A DNA stretch of 64,000 bases, from positions 14,957,001 through 15,021,000 of the forward strand of contig NC_065573.1 of the NCBI RefSeq assembly GCF_937616625.2. The letters run 5' to 3'. Below are positions 23,894-35,043 of this stretch, in pieces (position 1 is the stretch's first letter; every line of letters begins with the position of its first letter). The stretch is from Mercurialis annua (taxonomy: Eukaryota; Streptophyta; Magnoliopsida; Malpighiales; Euphorbiaceae). The translations under genes were made by a program, and so were the position numbers. The notes under the pieces are model-generated. The model was given only the letters and a program-made list of their open reading frames with translations. It made no database searches and was not told where the DNA came from.

Positions 23894-24393
23894 CTTATAT
23901 TTTTTAAATAAAATTTAAACACATCAAATAATTCCAATTTTATAAATTATAAAATCATTCTCTAATTTTTTTAAATAATCAAAATTATGATCGAAGTGGA
24001 TTTAATGAAGAGGAAATTACACCTCTTACGCTTTTTTTTCTTTTCTTTGCAAAATTGCTCTCTTAAAATTATTTTGTTCAAGCGTATCTTATTTCAATTT
24101 TCCGCTTTTCAGATATACGTTGTCCTTGAGCCAAATACATTTTATTCTTACCCACGGTCACATGCTTTTTATTTGTTTACTAATTCCTATACACATACCC
24201 ACTATATTTATTATGTAATTCATATTATTTTTATCAAATCAATACTTTTATTTTATTTTTATTTCTATAATCATTTTTTAAATACTTAATTATTATTTTT
24301 ACCAATTATTATTTTTATTTATTATATGCATTGTTTGTTTATATATACCTTTTTGTTTCTCAAAGTTTTATGTATACTTGTTATGTTAGTAAT
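23894..24393. other. AT-rich spacer, nothing recognised
   Basis: AT-rich DNA between the LINE tail and the gypsy LTR. The 100-residue open frame at 23987-24289 is a Phe/Tyr/Ile-rich AT artefact with no recognisable domain. Confidence 0.55.
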
Positions 24394-24992
24394 TGATGGA
24401 TATCGAATCCTATCATAAGTACTATGTAGCCGAATCACAGGACATCTATCCTCATACGATATCGGACTCCACCCTAAAGGGCTAGGCCGGATGAAACCAA
24501 CAGTCAAATCCATGAAATTTGCCTTGAATGGAGTAATACTTCAATCCCAAAGACAAGACCGAATCCCCTGAGTACTCGGACAAAGTGCATCGATCTAGGG
24601 ATTCGGCCAAACGACCAAATGAGCGAAGATCTTTTCTATTTGGATATAAACTCCAACTTAGGAAGATAAACTCCAACTTAAGAAGACGAGACTATTTAGG
24701 AAGATATTCCTAAATAGGACTCTTGTCTGAATAAGAAATCACACTCCTAATCAGGGTCAAACCTTACTAAATATGATTCACTTTCATATTCCAAGTCTAC
24801 AAGGTATACATTCAACTACTATATAAAGAGCTTGAGGTATGCCTAAACACACAATTACATTCTTATAATCAAAACGCTACTCAAAGCTCAATACTGATTT
24901 AGCATCGGAGAGTTAATCAAACAACCACCGTCCGGTTAGCCTCTAGACTGTTTTGCAGGTTAATCCACTGGATCAGAAGGCATACTCCTTCA
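24394..24992 (+). mobile_element. 5' LTR of the Tat element (599 bp)
   Basis: It starts TGATGGATATCG and ends CTCCTTCA, followed at once by a primer-site-like sequence. It is largely collinear with 34581-35043. TATATAAAG at about 24820-24827 is the likely TATA box. The copy carries a roughly 20-bp tandem duplication (GATAAACTCCAACTTA, about 24650-24685) that the 3' LTR lacks. Confidence 0.88.
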
Positions 24993-25012
24993 ATTGGCGC
25001 TGTTTGTGGGAA
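24993..25012 (+). other. Primer binding site of the Tat element
   Basis: TTGGCGCTGTTTGTGGGA follows the LTR end. It resembles the TGGCGCC-type primer sites of plant gypsy elements that pair with a tRNA 3' end. The match to any one tRNA looks imperfect, so the tRNA is not assigned. Confidence 0.6.
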
Positions 25013-25070
25013 AAAGCTCCAGAATGTTGAACAAGAAGAGGCTTTTTCTGAACTCAAAAACAAATATTCA

Positions 25071-25859
25071 TTGAAGAAGATGACTTCTGATGGATCAAAC
25101 CTCAAAAACAAGCTGATTAACGCATCGTGCTACCCACCAGAGAAAAAACAAATGACGCAAGAACCCAGAATACTGCCACCAGTAATATTCGATGATGAAG
25201 ATTTCGGAAGAATCAATCAAACCCATAACGAGACACTAGTTGTAGCCATGATTATTGAGCACTGGAATGTGGAAAGGATATTGATCGATGAAGGGAGCAC
25301 AATTAACCCGATGACAAGAAAAGCTTACAAAAGCCTCAGAAGAGTACCTGCAAAATTAAAAAGAAACGCTACCCTGGTAACGGGATTCGGCGGATCCCCC
25401 ATCAGACCTATGGGAACAATCGTTTTGGATGTTAAGTTAGGAAGAGAAAGGAAAGATGAAGATCTGCAAACACGATTTAGCATCATGGATATTGACCTAC
25501 CATACAACGCAATCCTGGATAGACCATTCCTCCATGACTCAGCTACTGTAACGAGCGTAAAGGCTCTCACGATGAAGATATCAACGAGGAAGGGGATCGT
25601 TACAGTGAAAGGCAACCGAACTAGTGCAAGAGAATGCTATGACAAAGCAGTAAGGGAATCCTTCGAAACTTTGTCAATCGAAGAGATCCTAAACCACGAC
25701 ATTGAAGAAAAGGAAACTGCCCCTGAGGGCGAGATGAAGAAGCTGGAATTAAACGAGAAGAAAAAAGTAAATCTGGGAGTAGGCATATGCCCCAAGTATG
25801 AAGAGGAGATCGTAGCAATGCTAAGAGGAATATCGAAACATTCGCCTCCAAGGCTTTAG
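25071..25859 (+). CDS. Tat element aspartic protease region (262-codon frame)
   Basis: This open frame encodes the retroviral-type aspartic protease that would cut the gag-pol polyprotein. The active-site block reads ILIDEGSTINPM (usual form VDGGSSVNIL, so the DxG triad is altered to DEG). LPYNAILDRPFLH (usual YNAILGRP) and MKISTRKGIVTVKGN with TSARECY follow, a conserved block in Tat-like elements between protease and RT. The N-terminal gag part is missing because the frame begins about 80 bp after the LTR. The changed active site and lost gag argue against function. The frame ends at a stop at 25857-25859. Confidence 0.82.
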   Translation: MKKMTSDGSNLKNKLINASCYPPEKKQMTQEPRILPPVIFDDEDFGRINQTHNETLVVAMIIEHWNVERILIDEGSTINPMTRKAYKSLRRVPAKLKRNATLVTGFGGSPIRPMGTIVLDVKLGRERKDEDLQTRFSIMDIDLPYNAILDRPFLHDSATVTSVKALTMKISTRKGIVTVKGNRTSARECYDKAVRESFETLSIEEILNHDIEEKETAPEGEMKKLELNEKKKVNLGVGICPKYEEEIVAMLRGISKHSPPRL

Positions 25860-27246
25860 AGATTGTGGGAATAGACCCCCACGTCATAACCCACGAATTA
25901 AATATGGCCGAAGGGGCGAAACCCGTAAGACAGAAGAAAAGAAAATTTTCCTAAGAGAAGTAAAAGATAATAGCTGACGAAGTAGAAAAACTCAAGAAAG
26001 CAAGGTTCATCAGGGAAGTACATTACCCTGAATAGCCAACGTTGTGATCGTGAAAAAAGAAAATGGAAAAAACAGGATGTGCATGGCTTACACATATTTG
26101 AACAAGGTGTGCCCTAAAGACAGTTATCCACTGCCCGATATTGACCAACTGGTCAACTCGACCGCTGGACATGCAATGTACAGCCTGGTGGATGCTGCCC
26201 AAGGCTATCACAAAGTACATATGAAGGAGAAAGATCAGGGAAAAATGTCATTTATCACGGAAGGCGGAACCTACTGCTACACGGCGATGCATTTCGGATT
26301 GAAGAATGCAGGAGCAACATACCAAAGGCTTATGAACTTCATGTTCAAAGACAAAATCAAAAAGCGAGTCCAAGTATACATTGACGACCTAATCATCAAG
26401 AGCAAGAAAGCGGAAAGCCACGCAAGAGACTTAGAAGAAACGTTCAAAATTCTGAACAAGTTCGGAATGAAGTTGAATCTAGATAAATGTGCATTCAGAG
26501 TAAAAGGAGGAAAATTCTTGGGATTCATGATATCCTCAAGAGGAATAAAGGTGAATCCGGAGAAGATCAAAGCAATCAAGGTCATGAAGCCACCCAGAAA
26601 CATAAACGAAGTCCAAAAGCTCAATGGGTGAATCACTGCACTCGGAAGATTCATGTCCTGCTCGGCGAAAAGATGTCTACCGTTCTTCAAAACCCTAAAA
26701 GGCACACAAAAATTCGAGTGGAATAAAGATTGCAAAGATGCATTTGAGGAGCTGAGGAAATTTCTAACCTCACCGCCATTGCGGAGTCGACCATTGAAGG
26801 AGGAGAAGCTCTACCTATATATCTGCGCAAGAAAGGAAACAATAGGAACAATGCTAGTAAGAGAAGATGGAGAACTAAAGCCAATTTATTACATTAGCCG
26901 AGTACTAAAAGGAGCGAAAACCAGATACCCAGAAATAGAAAAAATGGTGTTATCTGTTGTAACCATAGCAAAAAAGTTGAAGTATTACTTCCACAACAAC
27001 AATGTGGTACTCAACACCAACCAGCCCCTAAGAAAGGCGATACAAAGACCCGAAAGCTCTGGGCGACTTGTCCATTTATCTATCCTATTGAGTGAACACG
27101 ACACCCGATATGAGCCCCGCCTAACGCTCAAAGCACAAGTCATGGCAGATTTTGTAGCCGAGATTACCCCCGGCGAACAGGAAGAGGTCATACCCAATTT
27201 TCTATGGGAATTACATGTAGACGGAGCATCAAACGAAAAAGGATAA
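25860..27246 (+). pseudogene. Tat element reverse transcriptase and first RNase H
   Basis: The RT blocks are clear from 26044: VVIVKKENGKNRMCMAYT, LNKVCPKDSYPLPDIDQLV, MYSLVDAAQGYHKVHM, FGLKNAGATYQRLMN and VYIDDLIIKSK with catalytic YIDD. LGFMISSRGIKVNPEKI follows. A stop at about 26629 separates the connection domain, then comes RNase H with ETIGTMLVREDG, KPIYYISRVL and RYPEIEKM. Upstream (25860-26043) the link to protease has stops at several places, so the polyprotein is broken. In life it would copy element RNA into DNA and degrade the template. Confidence 0.88.
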
Positions 27247-27640
27247 GGAGAGAGCCATCCTAAAGGAACCCAGAAAGATTAGAATCGAATATAGAGTAAA
27301 AATCGGATTCGACGCAAGCAACAATGCCGCCAAATACGAAGCTTTGATCGACGGACTCGGCTTAGCATTGGAAGTAAAAACAGAAATCTTGAAGATCTAC
27401 AGTGACTCTCAGATGGTAGTGAATCAAGTCAAAAGCGAATACCAAGCTAAAGAAAAAGGAATCGTGGAATACTTTGCAAAATTCATGAAGTTGCTCCGAA
27501 GATTGGAAACACAAGGAGGACAATGGGAAATCAAATAGATCCCGCGAGAACAAAACACCGAGGCCGACGCTATCGCTAAGTCCGCTTCCGAACTCGGAGA
27601 CCTCTTCATGAAAATGCAGCTAAAAGAAATCCTCGAGCAA
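27195..27640 (+). pseudogene. Tat element second RNase H (archaeal-type)
   Basis: WELHVDGASNEKG at the end of the previous frame begins a second RNase H. After a stop and shift near 27246 it continues with IGFDASNNAAKYEALIDGL, ILKIYSDSQMVVNQV and IPREQNTEADAIAKSAS. The D..E..D..(N/H)xxAD series (VDGAS, YEAL, SDSQ, EADA) is the RNase H catalytic set. This extra domain directly after the standard one marks the Tat clade. It is broken by stops at about 27246 and 27538. Confidence 0.83.
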
Positions 27641-27779
27641 CTGAGCATCAATGAAGCAGATATATTGGCGATCGATAAGGTTGACTCTTGGATGACTCCA
27701 ATAATAAAATACTTAGAACAAGGAGAACTTCCACCGGACAGCGTTGAGGCCGTCCGAATCATTCGAAAATCGGCTAATT

Positions 27780-28922
27780 GCTCATACTAAAACAAGGTCC
27801 AATATAGGACTTCTCTAACCCACCCATGGGCAAGATGTGTCTCGGAGGAGAGTGCAAACCTATTCCTGAAGGAAATCCACGAAGGAATATGCGGAGCCCA
27901 TGAAGACGCAGTTACAATCGCAACAAAAACAATACTTCAAGGATATTACTGGCGACCATCAAGGAGGATGCAAAAGCACTCGTGAAAAAATGCGATAAAT
28001 GCCAAAGACACGACAATGTCAGCCACAGACCAGCAGTACCCCAAGGATCTCTAGAAAGTCCTTGGCCATTCGCCATGTGGGGGATAGACATAGTCGGACC
28101 CTTCCAAACAGGGCAAAACCAGATGAAATTCTTAATCGTAGCCATCGAACACTTCATAAAGTGGGTCGAAGTAGCACAGTATCAACCATAACGGCGGCTA
28201 GAGTGGAAAAGTTCTTCAAAAACGAAGTAATATGCCGATTCGGTATACCTCACACCATACTAGTAGATAACGGGAAACAATTCGACTGTAAGCGATTCAA
28301 GAATTTTTGCGAAGGTCTGATGATAAACTTAAAATTTACATCAGTTGCGCACCCCAAAATCAATGGCATGACCGAAGTGACCAACCAAACCATATCGCAA
28401 GGGATCAAGAAATGACTAGCCCAATATGAAGAAAATTGGGTGGATGAACTCTATAGTGTCCTCCGGGCTTATAGAAGAACCCCAAGAAAGGGAACAGGCG
28501 AAACACCCTTCAGACTCGCCTACGGAACTAAAGCAGTAATACCAGTAGAAATTGGAATACCAAGTATCAGAGTGAACTACATTGAAGAGGAGACCAACGA
28601 AGCAAAAATATGGCTATGTCTAGACTTATTAATACAACGAAGAAATCAAGCGGGAATCCGAGCTGCAACCTACAAGAAACAGGCTGCCAAATATCACAAC
28701 AAAAAGATGAACACAAGAGAATTCCAGGTGGACGATATTGTCTTAAGAAATGTGAAATTCGGCAGAGGAATCGCTGGAGTAAATAAGCTACAATCGAACT
28801 GGGAAGGACCTTATATAGTTGAAAATGCCACAGGAAAAGGAGCGTACAAGCTAAAAATGATGAGTGGATTTATGATCCCAAGATACTGGAATGTAGAAAT
28901 TCTGAGAAAATACAACCAATAA
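27780..28922 (+). pseudogene. Tat element integrase
   Basis: The zinc-binding start is degraded: HEGICGAHEDA, then KKCDKCQRHDNVSHRP (the CxxC half). The catalytic core follows with the first Asp in MWGIDIVGPF, the second in ILVDNGKQF, and Glu in GMTEVTNQ, giving a visible DDE set over three frames (27982-28191, 28192-28415, 28440-28922). The C-terminus reads AYRRTPRKGTGETPFRLAYG, FQVDDIVLRNVKFGRGI and LQSNWEGPYIVEN. It joins element DNA to the genome when intact. A stop lies at about 28413 and a frameshift near 28190. Confidence 0.87.
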
Positions 28923-29335
28923 ACTATTTCATAGCATGTACCAAGTTTTATTTATGAAATAAAAATTCAGATTCGACAAACAAAGAATTCGCCTGAATCT
29001 AAATTAATTTAACAATCTCGTTTGACATTACGTTAAAATAATAGACACGCTTGAGTCTAAAGGAAAAATACAATGGGTTCGTTTGACCTACAAAAGCAAA
29101 GCTCATCTAAATCATAACTAGATTCGTGAAAACACATTCATGAAGTTTAGATTAACTTCAAAAAAGTAAAAAGCACAAAATGGAAGAACGAGTTTAAAAT
29201 AACTCGGGAAAATTAATAAACAGAGACATGAAATGATAGAAACTTTCTATTAATGATATGAAAAAATGACTACAAAAAGAATTACAAAAAGGATTGCAAA
29301 AATCCAATACATCAAAATAAATTAATACAAAGATA
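28923..29335. other. Non-coding spacer between pol and the antisense ORF
   Basis: AT-rich DNA after the integrase stop. It lies beyond the 3' end of the antisense ORF on the minus strand. No further domain is visible. Confidence 0.6.
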
Positions 29336-30299
29336 TCAAGACGCCTTCTTAAGGGCTTCGGCCTTCTGATTGTTAAGCTTTGCCTTGACATCCTTGGAAA
29401 GAGAGGCTGGATCCAACTGATTAACGTCAGAAAAGTCGACATCAGGGTTCTTCTCTCGCAATTTCGCCCCAACCGCCAACCGATACTGAGTCATCGCTTG
29501 GGAATAAAATATCCCAGTCTCAAAAAGGCGACGGCGAAATCGCTCCGCCTCCTTCTTCAGTAAATCCTGCTCTTTGATAAGGGCATCTGAAGAAGTTTGT
29601 AGAGACTCGATCTCCTCAGACAAAGTCTTGACCCGAGTCTGTAAAATAATAATCTCCTTCTTTTTGGAGGTTGTGGAGGAGCGCAACTGTCACGATCCAA
29701 ATTATTGAGCTGCGACTGGTGCTAGGGAATGGGAATGATAGCTCCAAATCCCGTAGAAAGCCTAGAATCACTATACATTTTTCGCAAATAAAATACATTA
29801 TATATATAAACGTTTTCAGAAAACTTCTTCAGATAATATAGATAAAGAAAATAAAATAGCATATTACTTCCCTGAAAACATTTACAAAATGATTCGTATA
29901 AACCAGGGTCTAACCAACCGATGTCTTATCCAGCACCGCCCTGTTTCTGGTCATAATCACGACCAATTCCATTCATGGCAATTGGTATCGAAATCAAGCG
30001 GATAAAACCAATTTTATAACAAATATCATCCATTAACCGTATCAGAGTTTACAGTTAAAACTCCGTTTGAATTCAAAATATTACTCTTATACTGACACCT
30101 ACTGACTACTGCAGCTCTATAGGAACTCGTACATTGTGCAAGCCAAGCGACTTCTGACACACAGGAGATGGTCTGTCTGATCCGACTCCGGTCTCCTGAA
30201 AGATAACAGTGAGGGGTCAGTATTTGGAAAAATACTGAGTGAGTTTGCAAATTACTGGCGGTATTATAAAAATATAACATCGCATGCTCAAAACATATA

Positions 30300-30570
30300 C
30301 TCCCTCCGTCCCAAAACAATAGTCCACTTTCCCCTTTTCACACAGTTTAAGAAATACAATTAATGCTCTAACTTTTCATAAATTTATCTTCATTTTTCCT
30401 ATCAATACCCTTATTACATGTTATAACTATAGGCTAATAGCAATAAATGATACACTTTAAATAAGGGCAATATGGAAAATAAACACTTTAAATAGTGATT
30501 TACAAGAAAAGCAGACTATTGTTTTGGGATAAAAAAAAGTAAAGTTACTATTGTTTTGGGACGGAGGGAG
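30300..30570. mobile_element. Stowaway MITE inside G copy 2
   Basis: A 271-bp element with TIRs CTCCCTCCGTCCCAAAACAA and its complement, between TA dinucleotides (30298-30299 and 30571-30572). It is the same family as 16239-16510. It is the third layer of nesting here: Tat element, then G solo LTR, then this MITE. Confidence 0.93.
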
Positions 30571-31590
30571 TATAAATCAATACATGATACAAAAAAGTAA
30601 TATTACGTTCTCAAGCGTTGGATCCGATCGAAACCTTGATTTTAAGCTCTAACTCGTCATAATATCGTATTCGTACTGAATCATAACATATCGAATCATT
30701 TCAGTCCAAATGGTCCTGTCCCGAGATAATTCGTCAGAGTTCAACTGTGACCAATCACTTAATCCCAAGTCGTGGGTCCCAAGATAGTTCAACCAAGTTC
30801 AACCCACTAGATGTGGGTCCCGGGATAGTTCCACCGAGTTCAACCTCGTATCTCTTATTAATATTCCATCTCTCATATTCATATCATGCGCATTCATATC
30901 ATCATTAACAATCTAGACACGTTAGACTAACTCAAACACTGGTGATCACACATCCTATTGACACCCAATAGGTAGTTAGTTTCTTCGAATCGCACACTAG
31001 ATACTTATATTCAAACAATCGATAAAACTATGTATCGTACTTTCAAATCATATAAATGCGATGATTTGATAATAACTTTCATAATATATGAAATTAGCTT
31101 TTAATAATACACAAAAGTAGAAATGCAACTCACAGTGACCGCTATTCCAAAAGCCCCAATATCATCTGTCAACCATGCAGGTTCCATGCATCGTTCAATC
31201 TCTTAGTTATTCCAGCTCGTCGGTCTGGTAGCTTGTCGGTACGTCACTTACTTATCCGAATTACATGTACATTTAATTCATAAACATAGACTTAGTGCTA
31301 AAACCCTAAGTTATAAACTTAGGTTGATTAGATCTTAATCCAATTACGACTCTTAACTTCGATAACCTCTTAAGCGTATCCTTATACTTAGTCAAGGTAG
31401 TTGTCGCATTCGTCTAATTGATTTCTAAACATAGATTATATATGTTTCAAAATCTAACACGTTTAATTCGCTTATCGTCCGTCATTTTCAGTATTTTTGG
31501 AGTCCGTGATTCACTTTTAATGTTCGACATACATGAAGTCGGAAAACGGGGTCATAACGGGGTAAAAATGCTCGATAGGTGCCTCGAGCC

Positions 31591-31720
31591 AGCTGTGCGG
31601 TCACACAGGGGGTACTGTGAGTCCGCACAGTATGCTGTGCACCCGCACAGCCTGCTCAGGCTGTGCGCCCGCACACCCTGGCTGTGCGCCCGCACAGCAC
31701 GATTGTGCTCATGCACAGCT
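31591..31720. repeat. Palindrome array built on CTGTGCG/CGCACAG (G copy 2)
   Basis: Six units of 16-18 bp are spaced 20-26 bp apart. The best are CTGTGCGCCCGCACAG at 31682-31697 (7-bp arms, 2-bp centre) and the variants at 31591, 31614, 31634, 31660 and 31702. It is GC-rich within an AT-rich LTR. It lies about 0.84-0.96 kb from the LTR 5' end, comparable with the array in copy 1 (1.0-1.1 kb). Confidence 0.92.
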
Positions 31721-34309
31721 CCAGAACTCAGTTCCGGGCCATTCTGGCATGATCCAACGCTCTACAAACGATCTAATCACCATTTCTATCAATACCCATA
31801 TCACCAACTACCAAAAACATAAAAAAAACAAGCTAGTTTCGACGAATACGATATGTATACAACCTATAACTTCAAAATAGCCCACTAATGACAATTTCGA
31901 CACCAAATTTTGAAATCTTACCTTGTTATAAAGCTTGTGATTGATAGAGAATGGAATCCTTAATCCAACGGCGCGAGAATTACTCAATTCGGACGAGAAA
32001 CGGCGGCGGATCAAAGTTGATTGCCGTTTTTGTTTCCTTCTTTCCCTCACCTTCTGGATTCATCTTCTGATGAATAAAGTTTCATATGAATCAAGTATAT
32101 ATACTTTGGCCAATATATTCTTTTAATCCTTCATTTCTTTAACTTATATCAATTCAATTTCAAACTTATTCTTTTAACCAAACGGTTAATTATTCACTTT
32201 AACTCACATACGTACGTATTATTTAAAACCAAATAAATAATACTAATTCACAACTATTAATCTCCGTTGATAATCTTTTATTTGCAATTCCCGATAATTA
32301 ATTTATTATTTTCCAATTTGGGATACAAACTTTATTTCAGTAACTTTTCTTACTATCTTCCTTAGTCCCAATCTCATTATTTTAATTCGATGTAATTTTT
32401 TTAGAAATTCAATAATGGAATTTCTTAACCGACCTCCTTGGGTCTTATTTATTTTAATTTTTTTTAATAACTTCTCTCTTATCGCCACTCCAGCGATTCA
32501 AAAATTCGACACATGGTCCAATCAGGTAGCTTGGACTTACGGGGGTATTACAGCAACTACAAGTTGAGAGCTTCAGCCTCATTCAAAGACCACTCCATCT
32601 TCTCTTTCTCGGATTTCCAGGACTTGCAATCCTTCTTCATCTGCTTCAGCTAGTCAACCGCATCCCGGCGACGTTTTTCCAGAACGGCGATCGCCTGGAC
32701 CACCTGTAAAAATAATAAAAATAATGAGAAAAGATAAAGCATTACACAAAAAGAAGGAAATAAATATATAGGAGAAAACTAACCAAAAAAAGCCGAGACA
32801 GGAGAACTCAGCAAGATCAGCCCCATGTTCGTTATCTATAGACTCGATGTCCTCCTTCAACAAAACATTCTCCATGTAAGCATGGAGAATGTTGGCGTTC
32901 GAAAGCCGTGGCGGATCCTGCCTATCCGCCCACTTAGCAAAATGAGGCGCATCATCACCAGGAACTTCTTTTGAAGTCTTTCTCTTCTTCAACCTATTTG
33001 ATAAGGGACCAGTCTGGTCCTCAAAGGAAGGCCTTTTCTTGTCGCAGGCCAGCGACTCCTCTTGAAGGATCTCAGGATCCTTTGTTTGAGGCAAAACAGC
33101 CTTTGATCCCTTAACAGGAACCCCTTCCACATCTGGGCTCGGAGCAGCGGTCGAGCTCGGACTCAGATCGACAACTGGAGGAAGAAGCACTCCACTAGTC
33201 ACCTCACCCATATCTACAGACATGTCCATAAAATTGTTTTCAAGAAGATGGCCGAGGGAAGTAGACATCCTGCAAAATGATAAAAGGAAAAGTTAGAAAA
33301 ATACCTTCAGAAGGAAGATCCGCCAGAAGCGAATCGCGACAACTCAAGTACTGCTCTAAAAGAATGTTGTACTTAGACTTGTCAGCTCGGCAGTCCGACA
33401 AAAGAGATTGGGCGAAATCCTTCTCTTCGTCCAATAGTTCCGGAACAGCAAAACGTGAAACTATACTCAAGGTACAGCTTCGGTAAAGAGAAGAAAAAGA
33501 AGAATGCAAAACTAAGAAGAATTTAGGGGTCCAACCCTTGAGAGAAGAAGGAAGAGAAGAAGGGGAAGGTTCGGTCTACCGCCAGTAAAAATGAATTCCT
33601 CGCCTTTTCGATGGGAAAAAGAATAAAAATAATGGAATGAACACAAGGAGGGTTCTCGACCACGAGACCTACAAGACTCAATAAAACAACAGATAATGCG
33701 AATAGCATTGGGGTGCAGCTGTCCAACAGGAATACCTAAATTCCAGCAAATTTCTACTACCAAGGGCTTTAATAGAAAACGTAGACCAGCTAACAACTGC
33801 TCCTGGAAAATAACAATTTTCTAAGGCGAATTTGTACTTTGATTCGCCCAGAACTTTCACGCTGGTTTAGCATTTTGAAAAGACTCGGGAAATTCAAAAT
33901 CGAGGACGAATTCCAGTATCTGATCGCTAGACAGAGAAGAACGGGTATGGTCCAAATTCATCAAGAGCACCCTAAGACCCCTCGCCTCCCTCTGACATTA
34001 TAAATTGTTTGGGGGAAATGGGGGGAAACAAGGAAGAATAAAAAAATTTGAAGTTCAAAGATCAAATCAGTCAAAACATCAAAATCAACACGAAGAACAA
34101 GAAGAATAAAGAAGAACAACTAAGAACAAAAAATATGCAATCAACTAGAAACCAAAAGTACCTGGAAATCAAGTACGCAGGACCAAACAAAAAGTAGCAA
34201 GCAATCTTGAAGCGAGGAATCTTAGAACAACGAAGCACGACGAAGCAAAGAAATTGTCTTGTAGAAAATGAAGAAATTTTGAAGTAAAACGAGGGAAACG
34301 GAAGAATGA

Positions 34310-34319
34310 TTATATATAC
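34310..34319 (-). promoter_or_regulatory. Possible TATA box for the antisense ORF
   Basis: TATATATA on the minus strand lies about 350 bp upstream of the antisense ORF start and within the element, so this ORF may have had its own promoter. Based on motif and position only. Confidence 0.35.
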
Positions 34320-34580
34320 CCAGAATTTGGGATTAGGAAGACAAAGAGACAGAACCCTAAGGGTCATCCCAGATGAACGACAAATGTCATAAAATTGAGA
34401 CACTTGTCCACCATCTACAAAGACAATCGCAGATGATTGACACATGGCGAAAAATAAAAATAGGAATCTTGGTTGAACAAGCGAAACGACACGTCGGGAT
34501 ATGAATCGACTCGCCTCAAATAGAGAAAAATTTACTAAGGCATAAATACCATGACTTCAGCTCACTTATGGTGGGGCTAA

Positions 34581-35043
34581 TGATGGATACCGAATCCTAT
34601 CATAAATACTATGGAGCCGAGTAGCAGGATATCCATCCTCATACGATATCAGACTCCCACCCAAAGGATTAAACCAGATGAAACCAACAGCCGAATCCAT
34701 GAGATTCGCCTTGACTGGAATAATACTTATATCCACAAGGACAAGACCGAATCCCCCGAGGACTCGGACAAACCGCGTTGATTTAGGGATTCGGCCAAAC
34801 GATCAAATCTGCAAAGATCTTTCCTATTTGGATACAAACTCCAACTTAGGAAGACGAGACTATTTAGGAAGATATTTCTAATTAGGACTCTTGTCTGAAT
34901 AAGGAATCACACTCCTAATCAGGGTCAAACCTACTAAATAGGATTCACTTTCCTATTCTAAGTCTACAAGGTACACATTCAACTACTATATAAAGAGCTT
35001 GAGGTATGCCTAAACACACAATTACATTCATATACTCAAAGTG
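34581..35043 (+). mobile_element. 3' LTR of the Tat element, truncated
   Basis: It starts TGATGGATACCG after the purine-rich GGTGGGGCTAA tract (34571-34580). It is collinear with the 5' LTR up to ACATTCATATACTCAAA, including the TATATAAAG box near 34990. About 120 bp of the end are missing where a reversed T LTR begins. It differs from the 5' LTR by many substitutions and lacks its 20-bp duplication. Confidence 0.87.

Larger units (their letters stand above)
29688..32552 (-). mobile_element. Solo LTR, family G copy 2, reverse (2865 bp including a Stowaway)
   Basis: On the plus strand it starts TGTCACGATCC and ends GGGGGTATTACA, the complement of the G termini. It is flanked by the perfect duplication GCAAC (29683-29687 and 32553-32557). 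Its 3' terminal region (CTTGGATCGTGACA side, GCGACTGGTGCTAGGG) clearly matches copy 1. It interrupts the antisense ORF of the Tat element. It contains the Stowaway at 30300-30570 and a palindrome array at 31591-31720. Confidence 0.9.
29339..33961 (-). pseudogene. Antisense extra ORF of the Tat element (Transposase_28-like), split by a solo LTR
   Basis: Minus-strand reading starts at an ATG (33959-33961), MNLDHTRSSLSSDQ. It continues in another frame with LAGLRFLLKPLVVEICWNLG, VGQLHPNAIRII and EFIFTGGRPN. This is the layout of the Pfam Transposase_28 ('putative gypsy type transposon') family, found as an extra ORF in Tat elements. A Ser/Pro and Lys/Arg linker follows at 32800-33268, then a C-terminal coiled coil (KKKEIIILQTRVKTLSEEIE at 29600-29686). 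The G solo LTR at 29688-32552 splits the coiled coil. GT-AG-bordered gaps at 33270-33304 and about 32707-32783 may be introns, though the first is very short. Function is unknown even in intact copies. Confidence 0.7.
24394..35043 (+). mobile_element. Tat-lineage Ty3/gypsy element, gag-less, with antisense extra ORF
   Basis: The order is 5' LTR, primer site, protease, RT, RNase H, second RNase H, integrase, antisense ORF, polypurine tract, truncated 3' LTR. The paired RNase H domains and the antisense ORF between pol and the 3' LTR are known traits of the Tat/Ogre group. Only about 80 bp separate the 5' LTR from protease, so gag is deleted. The last part of the 3' LTR is also lost. A G solo LTR (29688-32552) was inserted later. 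The two LTRs differ at many positions, so this is an old insertion. Confidence 0.85.

Noticed and set aside
23987..24289. 100-codon open frame as a gene
   Set aside because: Composition is Phe/Tyr/Ile-rich from AT-rich DNA, with no domain, no homologue I recognise and no gene context.
24389..24393. GTAAT as the Tat element's target duplication
   Set aside because: The 3' LTR end is deleted, so the partner copy cannot be checked.
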